Source: Heliopora coerulea
Taxonomy: Eukaryota; Cnidaria; Anthozoa; Scleralcyonacea; Helioporidae
NCBI GenBank assembly: GCA_030142905.1
Contig: JASJOG010000051.1
Span: 1,228,501-1,292,500, forward strand
Direction: 5' to 3'
Length of the DNA stretch: 64,000 nucleotides
Part shown: piece by piece, positions 35,280 through 61,173 of the stretch
How positions within the stretch are numbered: the stretch's first letter is position 1
Layout of the letters: every line of letters starts with the position of its first letter
Position numbers and translations under genes: made by a program
Notes under the pieces: model-generated
The model's input: the letters and a program-made list of their open reading frames with translations, nothing else
The model's database searches: none
Told to the model about the DNA's origin: nothing

Positions 35280-36094
35280 AGTAAGGACCACGTTGCATAT
35301 TTCTCTGCACATCAACAAATTGTCAATAGTGATAAGGACATTTATTTAGAAATTATGAATATCAATTGGAAATGTCTGAAATCCCTATGGACATCTCTGA
35401 TCATTATTTGGAAATGTCTGAAATTCACTTAGACAATCTGAATATCATATAGAAACGTCTGAAATCCCTTTGGACATTTCTGAATATCATTTGCAAACAT
35501 CTGAAATCCATATGGAAAATCTGAATATCATTTGGAAATATCTGAAATCATTTTGGAAATTTCTGAATTCCATTGAAAAAAGGTGTAGTGCTAAACGCTT
35601 TGTCAGGTGGTAGTGAACAAATTGTCTTAATCTAAAATTCTTAAACAGACATAACACGAAGGAAGTTCATTATTCTTTATTCAATCATCGATTCATTGGA
35701 GAAGCAATTTCAGATAGTCGTTCTACGTGTTTGACTCTGGTCACAGAACACTCGAAAGCAATAAATCTGTCGGGGCTGCACTCCTCGACATTCATTTGCT
35801 TTCTTGTGTTTTGATACCGTGGTCAAGCACTTTAAGTCGTTGTTGAAATAGCACATCTAATACCATTATTTCCCAAGCCGGTTATGTATGAGGAGTCACG
35901 TCAAATTAACCTTGACCTTTTCATCGGTTTTGCTGCTGGGTTAACCAGGATATACTTGTAGTTGATTATTTTCAACTTTCGAAAGTGTCGACCGTTGGCG
36001 GATATTCGTGTTTTTTGTGAAAGTGCTGCACACAGCTTTTACTTCTGCTTGTTTTTCCTTGGTTTTTGAACATGTGAAATGTCTAGAAGCGACG

Positions 36095-37170
36095 GTGTCA
36101 GGAAATATGTTCCCCCAAAAATTTGCCTCCCGGGCCAAGTTTCCTAGGAAATATGTCCCCCTTCGGAAATTTGTCCCCCCTTTGAAACAAATAATTCAAG
36201 ACTTTTTAAAAGTAAAATATATATCTATTTCTTATAACAACTGCATTAAATACGGTATGTAATATTTACTAGAACGATGAAAACCTTAGTTCAACTCTTC
36301 CTAAACTAATCATCCTTTTTACTGCGTTTGCCGATGGCGGAGCACATAAGTCACAAAGCCATTCCTGATCATCCTCAGGACAGGAACTTAAATCCAGACA
36401 TGGAAGATGCTACCAGTTGTCGCAAAGATCGCATTGAACCATATCACCGTATTCTGGCAAACAACACATACAAAATGTTTGTATCACCAACTCATTCGGT
36501 CCATTGACACGTAACGCGCCTGTTCCACAACTACGGGGGAACGGGGAGATTTCACCTCTTTCAAAGCAGCCAAATAAGTGGTTTCTCATCTTAGACTGAT
36601 CAAAAGACACTTCATTCAGATAAGTGTTCTCACTCGCTAGTTCGTATGCATACGCAATCGCAAATAAGCCACAGTCAACGGATCCTTTCTGTAGTTGTGA
36701 TGGGCACATCTCAATACGAAGCTGGCTTGCGACGTCGATGAAACCACGATAACACTGCAAGCTGTTTCTCGGTCTACTCCGTCAGGTCATTGTGCTTTTG
36801 GCAGCTTTTTATTGTGTGCATCATTAGCTATGGTTGGGAATTTCATAATATGCATGGTTGCGGATAGCTTTCGGATGAGTCATCGATTATCGAAAAAGTT
36901 TATAGAAAGCCCTTATAACTTCTACCCCTCGAGCCAACATGCTTTTAAAACAGCAAAAACTTTTTTTAAATTTTATTTCCGCATAAAATGAACGAGCAGC
37001 ATACTTTCAATTGCATGTTCTAAACACCTCTAGCAACAACAAGCTTCACAAGCTTACCTACTGGAATGGCTAGATGATCTCTGGGTATACGAATTAGGGA
37101 GGACATATTTCCTATGAAATTTGACCCGGGGGGACAAATTATAGGGAGGATAAATTTCCTGTGACAACGG
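36095..37170. mobile_element. TIR element with Ulp1/PHD fragment
   Basis: Left end TGTCAGGAAATATGTTCCCC and right end, antisense, TGTCACAGGAAATTTATCCT. Both continue with repeated AAATTTGTCCCCC/GGAAATATGTCC blocks for about 80 bp. Target duplication not resolved. It contains one decayed coding fragment on minus. Likely a DNA transposon derivative of unknown superfamily. Confidence 0.6.
36262..36760 (-). pseudogene. TE-borne C48 (Ulp1-like) peptidase end with PHD finger
   Basis: The upstream part carries the Gln...Cys signature of Ulp1-type cysteine peptidases (LQKGSVDCGLFAIAYAYEL). After a linker comes a PHD finger: FCMCCLPEYGDMVQCDLCDNW, then an in-frame TAG at 36410-36412, then HLPCLDLSS and EWLCDLC, completing the C4HC3 zinc pattern. 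The N-terminal peptidase residues (His, Asp) are absent. Ulp1 domains fused to PHD fingers are usual in large animal DNA transposons. A truncated, stopped relic. Confidence 0.7.
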
Positions 37171-39155
37171 CAGTGCGGGAATCCTTTTATATAACATGAA
37201 ATAACGTGTATCGTATCCGGGCTTTGATTGGTTAATACTCGTATTCGGTTAGTATTGACCTGTTGTACGTTTAGTCTCCTATTTTATAAAAGAAACACTG
37301 GTTTTTGTGTGTGTGAACATTGTTATTCAAACACCTGGTACACTGAGATAGCTTACGAATAGCTAAAAACACTAACTTGTGTTTTTATGTTCTCCTTGAC
37401 TTTGAAGAGCAGGGTTTGAGCTTCTTAAAATTGTCTCTGAATTGTAGTTCATGAGTTTTTGGAGAATTGCTCAGTTCATCATCGTGTTAACGTTAACAGC
37501 TTTTTGTCTGTTATTTTTTAAAATGAATACTAAATGGGCGTCCGTGTTTAGATACTGTGATCCAAACACTTGGGTTGTTGCTCGACTTTTGAAGGCCTAA
37601 AAACACTCGCCTATCAGCTCGTATTTTCATTTTTTATTTAAGCTTTTCTCAATTTTTGCAACGCCCCGCGTGTTTGGATCACGGTATCTAAACACGGCAA
37701 TCCATTTGGTATTTGTCAAACACTTGTCAAGAAAAGTATTCCTGTCAGACTAGGGTAAAGGTTTCACAATTGCCAGGGCCATTTAACACGAACCCAGGTC
37801 AGGACGCCAAACTCGGTGGTAAATTCCGTTTACATGGAGACCCGGGTTGCTAGCCATCCGAAGCGAAGCTGGTTCGCCTGACCCGGGATGATGATGCGGC
37901 TGACACGGGTCAGCTATTGGACGTTCACTGCGTCGGAAGCCTGGAAATTACTTGGAAATGTCTTGGAACATATCTAGGCACTCGAGATTTTCATCCTTCT
38001 AAAATTATTAACAGTTGGCGGTCGAGTGTAAATGCTATAATCTATTGAATATACCCTATACATTACAATACTTTGGTTGTTTACTCAATCGCATGTTTCA
38101 GGATGAGAAAAATCGCAAGAATCGCCTGTGTAAACGGCTCTCTAGGCCTCGAAAATCTGCTCTACTACCAAATATCTGCAGAACAAATGTACGCGATTCC
38201 CCCCCCCCCCGCCGTGTTTTTGGTTCGATGTTTCCTAAAATTGCTCGCTGGGGAATGGTGTTTACCATTAGACGTCGATTCCCGCCATGGCATCTCAGTT
38301 GCTACGAATTATGCATTAATTTCTTTTCGTTTGCAAATTAACTCCGATGGTAAGCATTTGTACGACACTCCATGCATGACGACGTTTAAAAAGCTAGTGA
38401 TATGGAAGAATTTCAGTACGGACTGCAGTTTTAATCGGGTTATAACCAATCGGAAATTTCAAAAGCTCAGCACGGGATGCAATATTCGCCTTCTGTGAGC
38501 CTGAGCTGTAACTTTCTGTTCCGTCCCAAAGTTAAGACTACATAGCGTGGCAAGCTTTATAAAGCTTAAGTAATAGAACAATCATAGGTCCCTCGGTGTA
38601 GCGAATATAGTTTCAACATAGAACAAATTGTCAAGCGACGAGTGTGCATTTACTTTCAACAGTAAGGCTTTAATTAGTTTACATGCAGCTTTCCCTCGTC
38701 AACTGAAAATTTCAACTATTTACTGTCGTTGTAATTGAATAACCGGGCGGGAATCTCATACGTAAAATAGTAAGTGCCTAGCACAAAACGCAAAACAAAG
38801 CCAAATCTTTTAGGTGTTTACTTGCATCTGCCGGAACACTTCATTTTAAATTCAGCTCCAATTCTCGTTTTGTGCTGGGCACTTATTTTTATTTAACGTT
38901 TCATTGTTATTAATATGGTTGACGAGTGCGGCATATAGCCAAGCGGTTAAGCTAATGTTATTTGGGGTTTTTTGTGGCCACAGTTTGCTCTTCTAATCCT
39001 GAAGTGTCAAATAATCTCATTTACATTATATAAGTGCAATACATAACAAAACTTATCTTTTAGGTGTTCACTTGCACCTGCCGAAGCACTTCATTTTAAA
39101 TTCAGCTCCAAAGAAAAGCAAGAATAAAGACTGTTACTGACGTTAGACTCCACCT
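37171..39155. other. Spacer with MITEs, no gene recognised
   Basis: Holds the MITE at 37543-37696, a GC-richer segment at 37770-37920 with inverted CCCGGGT/ACCCGGG motifs, a C10 homopolymer at about 38199, and a roughly 58-bp direct repeat (about 38803-38862 and 39055-39112, TTTTAGGTGTTYACTTGCA). The first copy is followed by a small inverted repeat (AAGTGCCTAGCACAAAACG type) spanning 38768-38892. Open frames at 38015-38498 lack motifs. Confidence 0.45.
37543..37696. mobile_element. Short MITE, 154 bp
   Basis: CGTGTTTAGATACTGTGATC at the left is matched in antisense at the right by CGTGTTTAGATACCGTGATC. The arms extend through CCAAACAC. No coding. Confidence 0.7.
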
Positions 39156-39253
39156 GATATCGAGGAGCTCAGTGGGTCAACGAAATAAAGGATGAACTCA
39201 AACGTTTTGATCTGACACATCCATCCCTAGATTACTCGAAGTTGTGTGTTAAC

Positions 39254-40081
39254 ATGGCTTTAAAAGAGGGTCCTGACGACTATTCAAACAGTGCGATAGT
39301 CAGATCAATGAACATCAAGAATCATCTCATTATTAACAAATGGCAACAGCTTGTGAAAGCTATCGAGATACAAAAAACCGAAAAGTCCCAGGAATTGAAT
39401 GACAGGAGAAGCAAACTCCTAACTCAAAGGGAGAAGACTATAACTAGAACGGCCTCTCTGTCGAACATGAGGTTGCAAAATGAAGAAGCGTCTCTTCACC
39501 CTGTGCACGAAGATTTTGTGGCCTCATTTCGAAACGACAAGGCAGGCTGTGTCAATGCACGAACAAACAATGCTGGGATCCAAAGGCCGACTCAAAGCTC
39601 GGAAAAAAAGAAAGTTGCTCGGAAGAAGATCAGCCTTTCGCTTAACGAATTGCAAAAGAGAGGAGAAAAACCTGCGAGAACTATGACACGCATTGGGGAA
39701 CAAAGAACATCTGTGCACGTAACAGAAGACACAATACTAAAATCCAAATGTGAAAGACGACCAAGGAGTGCCTTTGACCTCACAGAGGAAGAGGAGAAGA
39801 TCAACCCGAAGCTTTACAGTTCGCCAACAGCACTTCCAAAAATTTATCTACAGAAAACCTTTCGACCGAAGTTCAGGAGTTTTGAGAGAGACGAAGAATT
39901 TCGCAAGAAGATTTCTGTTAACGAGGAAACATGGAAAGACATCCATCATTGCAGATACCTGCGTATTCATCCTCTTCAACGCTCGCGCACTCTACCCGAT
40001 TTAAAACATGTTTCCAGTGGTAGTATGAGCAATGGCTTGAGCTCTAAACGAATAACGAAAGTGGTACTAGACAACAATTGA
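39254..40081 (+). CDS. Hypothetical basic protein, 275 aa or longer
   Basis: Long open frame with the ATG in good context (AACATGG). The frame is also open upstream to about 39159 after a stop, with a possible splice acceptor at CTCAG|TGGGTC (39172/39173), so it may be a terminal exon of a longer gene. The N-terminal part is helical (LIINKWQQLVKAIEIQK then RRSKLLTQREKT), the middle is Lys/Arg/Ser-rich (SEKKKVARKKISLSLNEL), and the C-terminus holds RPRSAFDLTEEEEK, LQKTFRPKFRSFERDEEF and RSRTLPDLKHV. No known domain recognised. Composition and codon use look like host coding sequence, not a transposon. Confidence 0.6.
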   Translation: MALKEGPDDYSNSAIVRSMNIKNHLIINKWQQLVKAIEIQKTEKSQELNDRRSKLLTQREKTITRTASLSNMRLQNEEASLHPVHEDFVASFRNDKAGCVNARTNNAGIQRPTQSSEKKKVARKKISLSLNELQKRGEKPARTMTRIGEQRTSVHVTEDTILKSKCERRPRSAFDLTEEEEKINPKLYSSPTALPKIYLQKTFRPKFRSFERDEEFRKKISVNEETWKDIHHCRYLRIHPLQRSRTLPDLKHVSSGSMSNGLSSKRITKVVLDNN

Positions 40082-41757
40082 AATTCATCTGGCTTAAAAT
40101 TTGAATTGATGTTATTAGACATTTTAAAAGAATAGCCCTAAAAGGTCATCTTCCTATCAGGTGAACACACTCGCTGTTTGGACAAATATGTGTGTTCATT
40201 AATCCGTTTGAAAACAGCACATTCGGTAATTACTGCGGATGATGAGAAATGTAGCCAGCTATGTCAATACTCATGACCAGCCGACAATTTTACAAAGTTT
40301 AAAACGAAGCAGATTCCGAAAAGAGTCATATCTTGAAAACTCAACTGTATTCGAGCTATAAATCAAGAGATACAAATTAAACAGTTTAATTTGTATCTCT
40401 TGATTTATAGCTCGAATATTGAGTTTTCAAGATGACCCTTCTTTTCGAAATCTGTTTTGTTTTAGTCTATGTCAATACTCTTCAGTGCAATATTACAATA
40501 ATGGTATTGTTTACTTATGACCGGCGTATTCGCACGGTGTATTCTTAGTGTAAGACTGAATGATACATTTCTAATCGAGAATGTTAAGCACACAGTACCC
40601 CGGGGACGTTTGTAGGAATTAAGGGGCTGTTTTCTTCAGGTATTTCAAATCGAGACGAGTTTACTGAGTATCACTATTTACTCAATGCTTTTTACATGAT
40701 CCCGGGGTTAAATGAGATTGACTTCAAAAGAAATTTTTTAAGCGGGTTGAACTTTATCTTGTTCTCATGTTATCGTAGTCAAAAACTTGGTTTCCTCACG
40801 ATGATTTAGAACCAAGATTTGCCCTGCTACTCAGAGAGGTCGGCGCAATCCAATTAAAAAGGAAGTTCGGCCCCCGAGTTAATAAATTCACTGCAGGTGG
40901 AAGTATAATCCGACGAATACTTTCAACTGGATTTTTGTGCATTGAATGTGTATCGCTAAAATGACAGCAGGGGGCATAGGAAGAGGGGATAGCCGCCGTG
41001 AATTTGAGCGAATAGAGGGCATCGCCCTGTACAATATGCGACGTGTAATTTGCTCGAAACACGGGGCTTTTTTGCGTGGTTACGGTGACTGTTCAATCGC
41101 GTAAGACCTTATCCCCTGTTAATATGCCCTCAATAAACTAATAAATAAACTTGCATTTTGTTGATCTAACCGAAGGATTAAGGCTGTTTTCGACTTGTCG
41201 AAATTTATCTCGCGAATCGATATTCTTTTGTTTAAATTAAGTCTCATTATTTATAGTCGAGATCCAATGAAACAAATATTAATCAACTAACTAACTAGCC
41301 GACCCCTAACAACTGAAGTGTTATCCCTACCGATATTAACCCCAAGTAAACTGTGTAAGAAATTATACAATAAAAAAACCCCTCCAAAAAGTGCTTTAGT
41401 TAACATATCAGGCTCGGACAATCGCCAGCCATTTTGCCTTGGCAAGATGGCCACCATAATGGCCAGTCCCAGCCTGGCAACTATATGTACATTGCCAAGG
41501 AAAAATTGTCAAACAAAACTTGGTCGCGTCCACGGGGTTTGTAAGAGAAGATTGATCCATTGCAGTGCAGCTCTAGGAAATTTCATCCCCTAAAACTGTC
41601 TTGCCTGTGCTTGAAAGACGGTCGACAATTACTGGGATTAGAAATGCTCAGTTATGTGCATTATGTAGTTAATATAAAAAGTACATAAGGCTCTATTTAA
41701 ATCTAAGCTTGAATGAATAGTATAGTAAAAGACAATGATGAAAGTATTTGATAATTC
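40082..41757. other. Spacer between hypothetical gene and GMDS
   Basis: The convergent genes end on either side. It contains the foldback at 40274-40453. Elsewhere no coding frame, TIR or RNA gene is supported. Confidence 0.5.
40274..40453. repeat. Foldback MITE, copy A
   Basis: Long hairpin: ATTCCGAAAAGAGTCAT...TTGAAAACTCAA and its inverse, around a centre at AATTAAACAGTTTAATT. The arms are about 70 bp. The left edge GACCAGCCGACAA is shared with copy B at 50362. Confidence 0.75.
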
Positions 41758-57826
<16,069 letters not shown>

Positions 57827-58254
57827 AGCTTCGATGATTTTTGTCTCTGGCACCAGTGAATCAGTTTTAAAGTTGCCACGTCGTCGCACAAAGGCACCTG
57901 TCCCAATCTATGTAAATTTACTGGTGAAAACATGTATGAATGACAATGGACGTTTGCTCTTTGACATGGACAAAATAATGTTGGACAAAAACGAACTATA
58001 TTTTTTGGTTCTTTCTTTTAAGGTTCCAGGTTGCGAGAGCTGAGTGTCAGATCAGTGGCAATAAGCATCAAAATGAACAAGACTACAAAGTTGATCTCGC
58101 GTTCTCGAATAAATATTTGGAAACCATAATCTATTTAATGGACTAATGCATTTCTTTTGGAGGTAAAATAATTAAAAGAAAAGAAGAGTTACGATGAATT
58201 ATCAATCTGGCTTCCCTCAGAACATTGATGTAGTTTGCCAGGTGGATTGATTAA

Positions 58255-58490
58255 CGGCCCATTTATAGGATAACGCAAAGCCGTAACTATGCACCATAAC
58301 TCGTGGAAATTAGCACGACATTTTAATGATGTCGTTCGCACTGAACGCGTCCCCGTTGCAGCGTTGTCATAACTCGTTCAGTGTATACGATATCATTAAA
58401 ATAATATGAAGCCGAAATTTTCAAGTGGTACGGCGTAAGGTTATGATGTCATGCTAGGCGTCCAAAGTGTCCAGGCCCTTAATCAGATGC
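58255..58490. mobile_element. Intact copy of the 11-kb non-autonomous element
   Basis: Shares CGTGGAAATTAGCAC, GCGTCCCCGTTGCAGCGTTG, GTTCAGTGTA and TTTTCAAGTGGTACGGCG with 11030-11610 but lacks the two insertions found there, so it supplies the empty-site evidence. Confidence 0.6.
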
Positions 58491-59024
58491 ATGAAAAGTG
58501 AATAATCATATACAACAGTCGTATTGGGTAATTAAATGTGTCTTAACATATAAAGGCAAGTTGGCTATTAAAGACGGAGGCAGACGTAATTCATTATCGT
58601 TAAAAATCTCTCAACTTGTGAAGAGTTTTTGGCAAAACACCTGAAGAATGTGTGTAAACAAGTTTCAACAACCGAAAAATTTCGTCAATCTGCCACAATT
58701 GTGGCTATCAGACTTGTAGCAGTTTTAGTTGAAGTGTCAAACCTACAATATCCAACCTTGTAGCAAGATGTTTGTCGGTGAAGTTGATCGCCTATACGCT
58801 TAAAAACGCTGAAGTCATGACAAACATAAGGACGCAACCAGAAATTTGAAAAGAGGGGTCGTTTTTTGGTGCAGAACCCCCCTGCCCACCAGTATAACTA
58901 CACACATAGTAAGCTATGTTAAGTATGTGCGACAGAGGTACTAGGCGGGAATCGCAGACGGAGAATAAATAATAAAACCCAGCAGAAAACACGCAAAATA
59001 GGCATATTCAAGGTTTAAAATGTA

Positions 59025-59065
59025 ATTCTAACGTTTCGTTGCTACACGCAACATCCTCAGAGAAT
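59025..59065 (-). ncRNA. Hammerhead ribozyme motif, isolated PLE relic
   Basis: On minus: stem I ATTCT, core CTGAGGA, stem II GTTGC / GCAAC with loop GTGTA, GAAA, two-pair stem III (AC/GT), GTT, stem I AGAAT. Every conserved core position is kept and both stems pair perfectly. Same minimal architecture as the ARPC1 intron motifs but a different sequence, so another PLE lineage. No RT is found beside it. Confidence 0.65.
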
Positions 59066-59231
59066 GAATGAAAAACTATATTACAAGGTGATGATATATA
59101 ATGGTATGTTACATGATAAGTAAACGAGATATTGGCGTAGGAGCGGAAGTGGGAAGGGCACAAGAAAACAGCAGACTTAGATGTGATGGAAGGGTCGAGA
59201 AACGAAAGGTCAGTAGTATGTAATGTCCGGA

Positions 59232-59519
59232 TTCTGTCACAACTTTTCAAAAAATTTTCAAAATGGGTCGAAATTATTCAAAGTGTCATCAGGGGGAAAA
59301 ACGATTCTGTCGCAGGTTTTCAACACATTTTCAAAATGGGTCAAAATTTTTCAAAATGGGTCAAAATTTTTCAAAGGGTCATCGAGGAAAACGATTCTGT
59401 CACAAGTTTTCAACACATTTTCAAATTTGGTCAAAATTTTTCAAAGTGTCGTGGATTCTGTCACAGGTTTTCAACACATTTTCAAAATGGGTCAAAATTT
59501 TTCAAAGTGTCTTGGGGGA
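59232..59519. repeat. Tandem repeat, four units of about 60-90 bp
   Basis: Units: GATTCTGTCACA, TTTTCAACACATTTTCAAA, ATGGGTCAAAATTTTTCAAA, then GTGTC. Four copies, with an internal duplication of GGGTCAAAATTTTTCAAA in the second. Confidence 0.85.
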
Positions 59520-59546
59520 ATAACCTTAACATTCCAAACATTCCAA

Positions 59547-59654
59547 ACATTCCATACATGCCTAATCTCCCTAACAACCAGCCTAACTCGATGTAAACAA
59601 AAAACTATTTTCGGATTCGCCGGTTGTTAGGGAGATCTGGAATGTATGGAATGT
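59547..59654. repeat. Hairpin next to the polymerase element
   Basis: ACATTCCATACATGCCTAA and TCTCCCTAACAACC recur inverted (GGTTGTTAGGGAGA, GAATGTATGGAATGT) around a loop of about 37 bp. It lies just outside the polymerase-bearing element, so it may mark its boundary or be a separate MITE. Confidence 0.65.
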
Positions 59655-59750
59655 GGGGGACAGCGTCGCTGCTAAAGTCCCTCAACGACACACAGAGGAA
59701 TTACCTTTTTTAACAGAATTTTAAGGAAACAACCTAGCTGATAAAGTATT

Positions 59751-61173
59751 TTACGGTTTAAATCCAAATATATTCTCATAAGTGTCAATCATTTCATTCA
59801 TGTAATGACCATATGCCAATGTATCTATTTTATTTTCAAGTATTATTCTTTTATCATCTTTTGCTGACAATGCAGTTTTTTCAACACTCTCAGTATACAA
59901 TTCATGATTTCGGTGTCTTATTAAATTCATTTTTTCTAATTTGTTCTTCTTCAGTAAATAAGCAATATTTATAATTTTGAAATGTTATATTTTTTTCAAT
60001 AACATTTTTCTTAACACCTTTACATCTTTTTGACACCTTTGGCGCGTTGTCTTTTTCATCTATTTTATAAGAATATAATTTTGCTCTCAGTCCTACAAAT
60101 TCTTCTATTTGTTTACCACCGCACTCATCTTTCATTATTCCAATTACTTTTTTGTTTAAACCGGTTTTAATTCCGCTTTCATGTTCTTTTGGATAATTAC
60201 TTGTGTCAAACATTTTTACAACATCTGGGGATATATCTTTATAAAAATCTTTAGTGTAAATTTCATACATTAAACTGTCAGTATCTGTAAATAACAACCG
60301 CGAATTTTCACCATATTTTAATTTAATATAATTGTAATGAAAATCATACATTAAAGTCTTACTCAGATCCAATATGCTCATTCCTAGATATATAGGTTTA
60401 TCTAGCTTAATTTTTTTCTTATGCATATGCACAGCAATTAAATTTTCAGAAAATATTGTTCTTTTGTTAAAATTAGTTTTTGAAAATAATTTTAATGCTT
60501 TTTCTTCTCTGTTAACTAATTGTATATCAACTCTGTTTCTAACATTCTCCATAGTTTTTCGAAACACAGAATTATTCATAAGTTTGAAAAAGTCTTTTTC
60601 AAATTCATTTTTTGCTTCTTTTCTCAGTTTTGTGTTTAAATCAATATATTTTTTCATAAAATCTTCTTCATAAAATTTAATACCTTTATAAATTCTACTA
60701 ATTTTTAATCCTAATTTTTCATATAATTTCAAGTTTTCACTATGTAAAACATATTTTTCTTTATTATTCAAATTTGGTATTAATTTTTCAACACCTCCTG
60801 CTCCGCAGCTGTCAACTTTTAATCTTTCTGGTGCTAGCGGGTATTCATTATGTAAATCATGCAGCTCTTCAGGGTATTCCAAGTCAACTTCTAATATACA
60901 AGGAAATTTTTCCCAATTTTGTAATTCTCTTTCATTCATCCATTTAAAATCTCTCACAGGAAGTTTTTTACTCATAGCCCATCCGTATAAATTATTCGCG
61001 TCTAAATAAGCAAGATATACATTATATTCTTCAGGATTATACTTTGAGCCCATATAAGGATTATTAGCTTTTGCATATCTCTTTGTAATAGTGGAAATTC
61101 CCCCTCTAATTCCATTTTCAATCATAAGGTACATTTGTGGATCGGATAATAAGTCCAATTCAACTCCAGTCAT
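59751..61173 (-). pseudogene. Polinton-type DNA polymerase B, C-terminal (palm) part
   Basis: Main frame 59902-61173 (423 codons) holds motif A (YLDANNLYGWA, residues 56-66), motif B (residues 198-210; the residue after the aromatic is Arg where the family has Gly) and motif C (FTDTDS, 295-300), plus the GIRGGIS box. Near 59950 a second frameshift moves the conserved C-terminal tail to another frame, which ends at a stop at 59751-59753. A first frameshift separates it from 61160-63829. Very AT-rich. A protein-primed family-B replicase of Polinton/Maverick-like elements; as it stands non-functional. No capsid or integrase gene is visible in the window. Confidence 0.8.

Larger units (their letters stand above)
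33994..35298 (-). pseudogene. IS630/Tc1-mariner DDE transposase, split by a PLE
   Basis: 33994-34920 is an uninterrupted 308-codon frame; the frame continues upstream as far as the mini PLE (reading RERIVRLANNGGNWRGLAEQ), and beyond the insertion the likely start ATG is at 35296-35298. N-terminal helix-turn-helix (NWRGLAEQLGVKYKTAYTW), second HTH (GVHLSKSTIHNYL), catalytic D in IIWMDETNINL, D in VLVCDNAPCHS, E in SPMLNPVETIWSKMK; spacing DDx33E. All three catalytic acids are kept. The insertion lies within the first ten codons, so the gene is broken only at its extreme 5' end. Internal methionines could still give a shortened protein lacking part of the first HTH. Confidence 0.85.
32438..35585 (-). 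mobile_element. IS630/Tc1-type DNA transposon with nested insertions
   Basis: Terminal sequences CACCTTTTTCGGATCAAATT and, in antisense, CACCTTTTTTCAATGGAATT, each bordered by the TA target dinucleotide (32436-32437 and 35586-35587). Inside each end is an array of short repeats. It contains one transposase gene on minus, a piggyBac-type element (32804-33959) and a mini PLE palindrome (35019-35279). Removing the two insertions leaves an element of about 1.7 kb. Confidence 0.85.
57827..59690. other. Upstream spacer of GMDS
   Basis: No gene seen. Contains the repeat copy 58255-58490, the hammerhead relic at 59025-59065, a tandem repeat and a foldback. The GMDS promoter should lie just above 57826, but I see no core promoter motif I could defend. 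Confidence 0.45.

Noticed and set aside
38930..39000. tRNA-like TAGCCAAGCGGTT sequence
   Set aside because: An A-box resemblance without a B box or pairing stems.
59232..59519. CRISPR-like array
   Set aside because: Eukaryotic tandem repeat; units are contiguous, without unique spacers.
59183..59630. Three overlapping frames rich in Phe/Ser/Lys
   Set aside because: They come from the 60-90 bp tandem repeat read in three frames, with no start or domain support.
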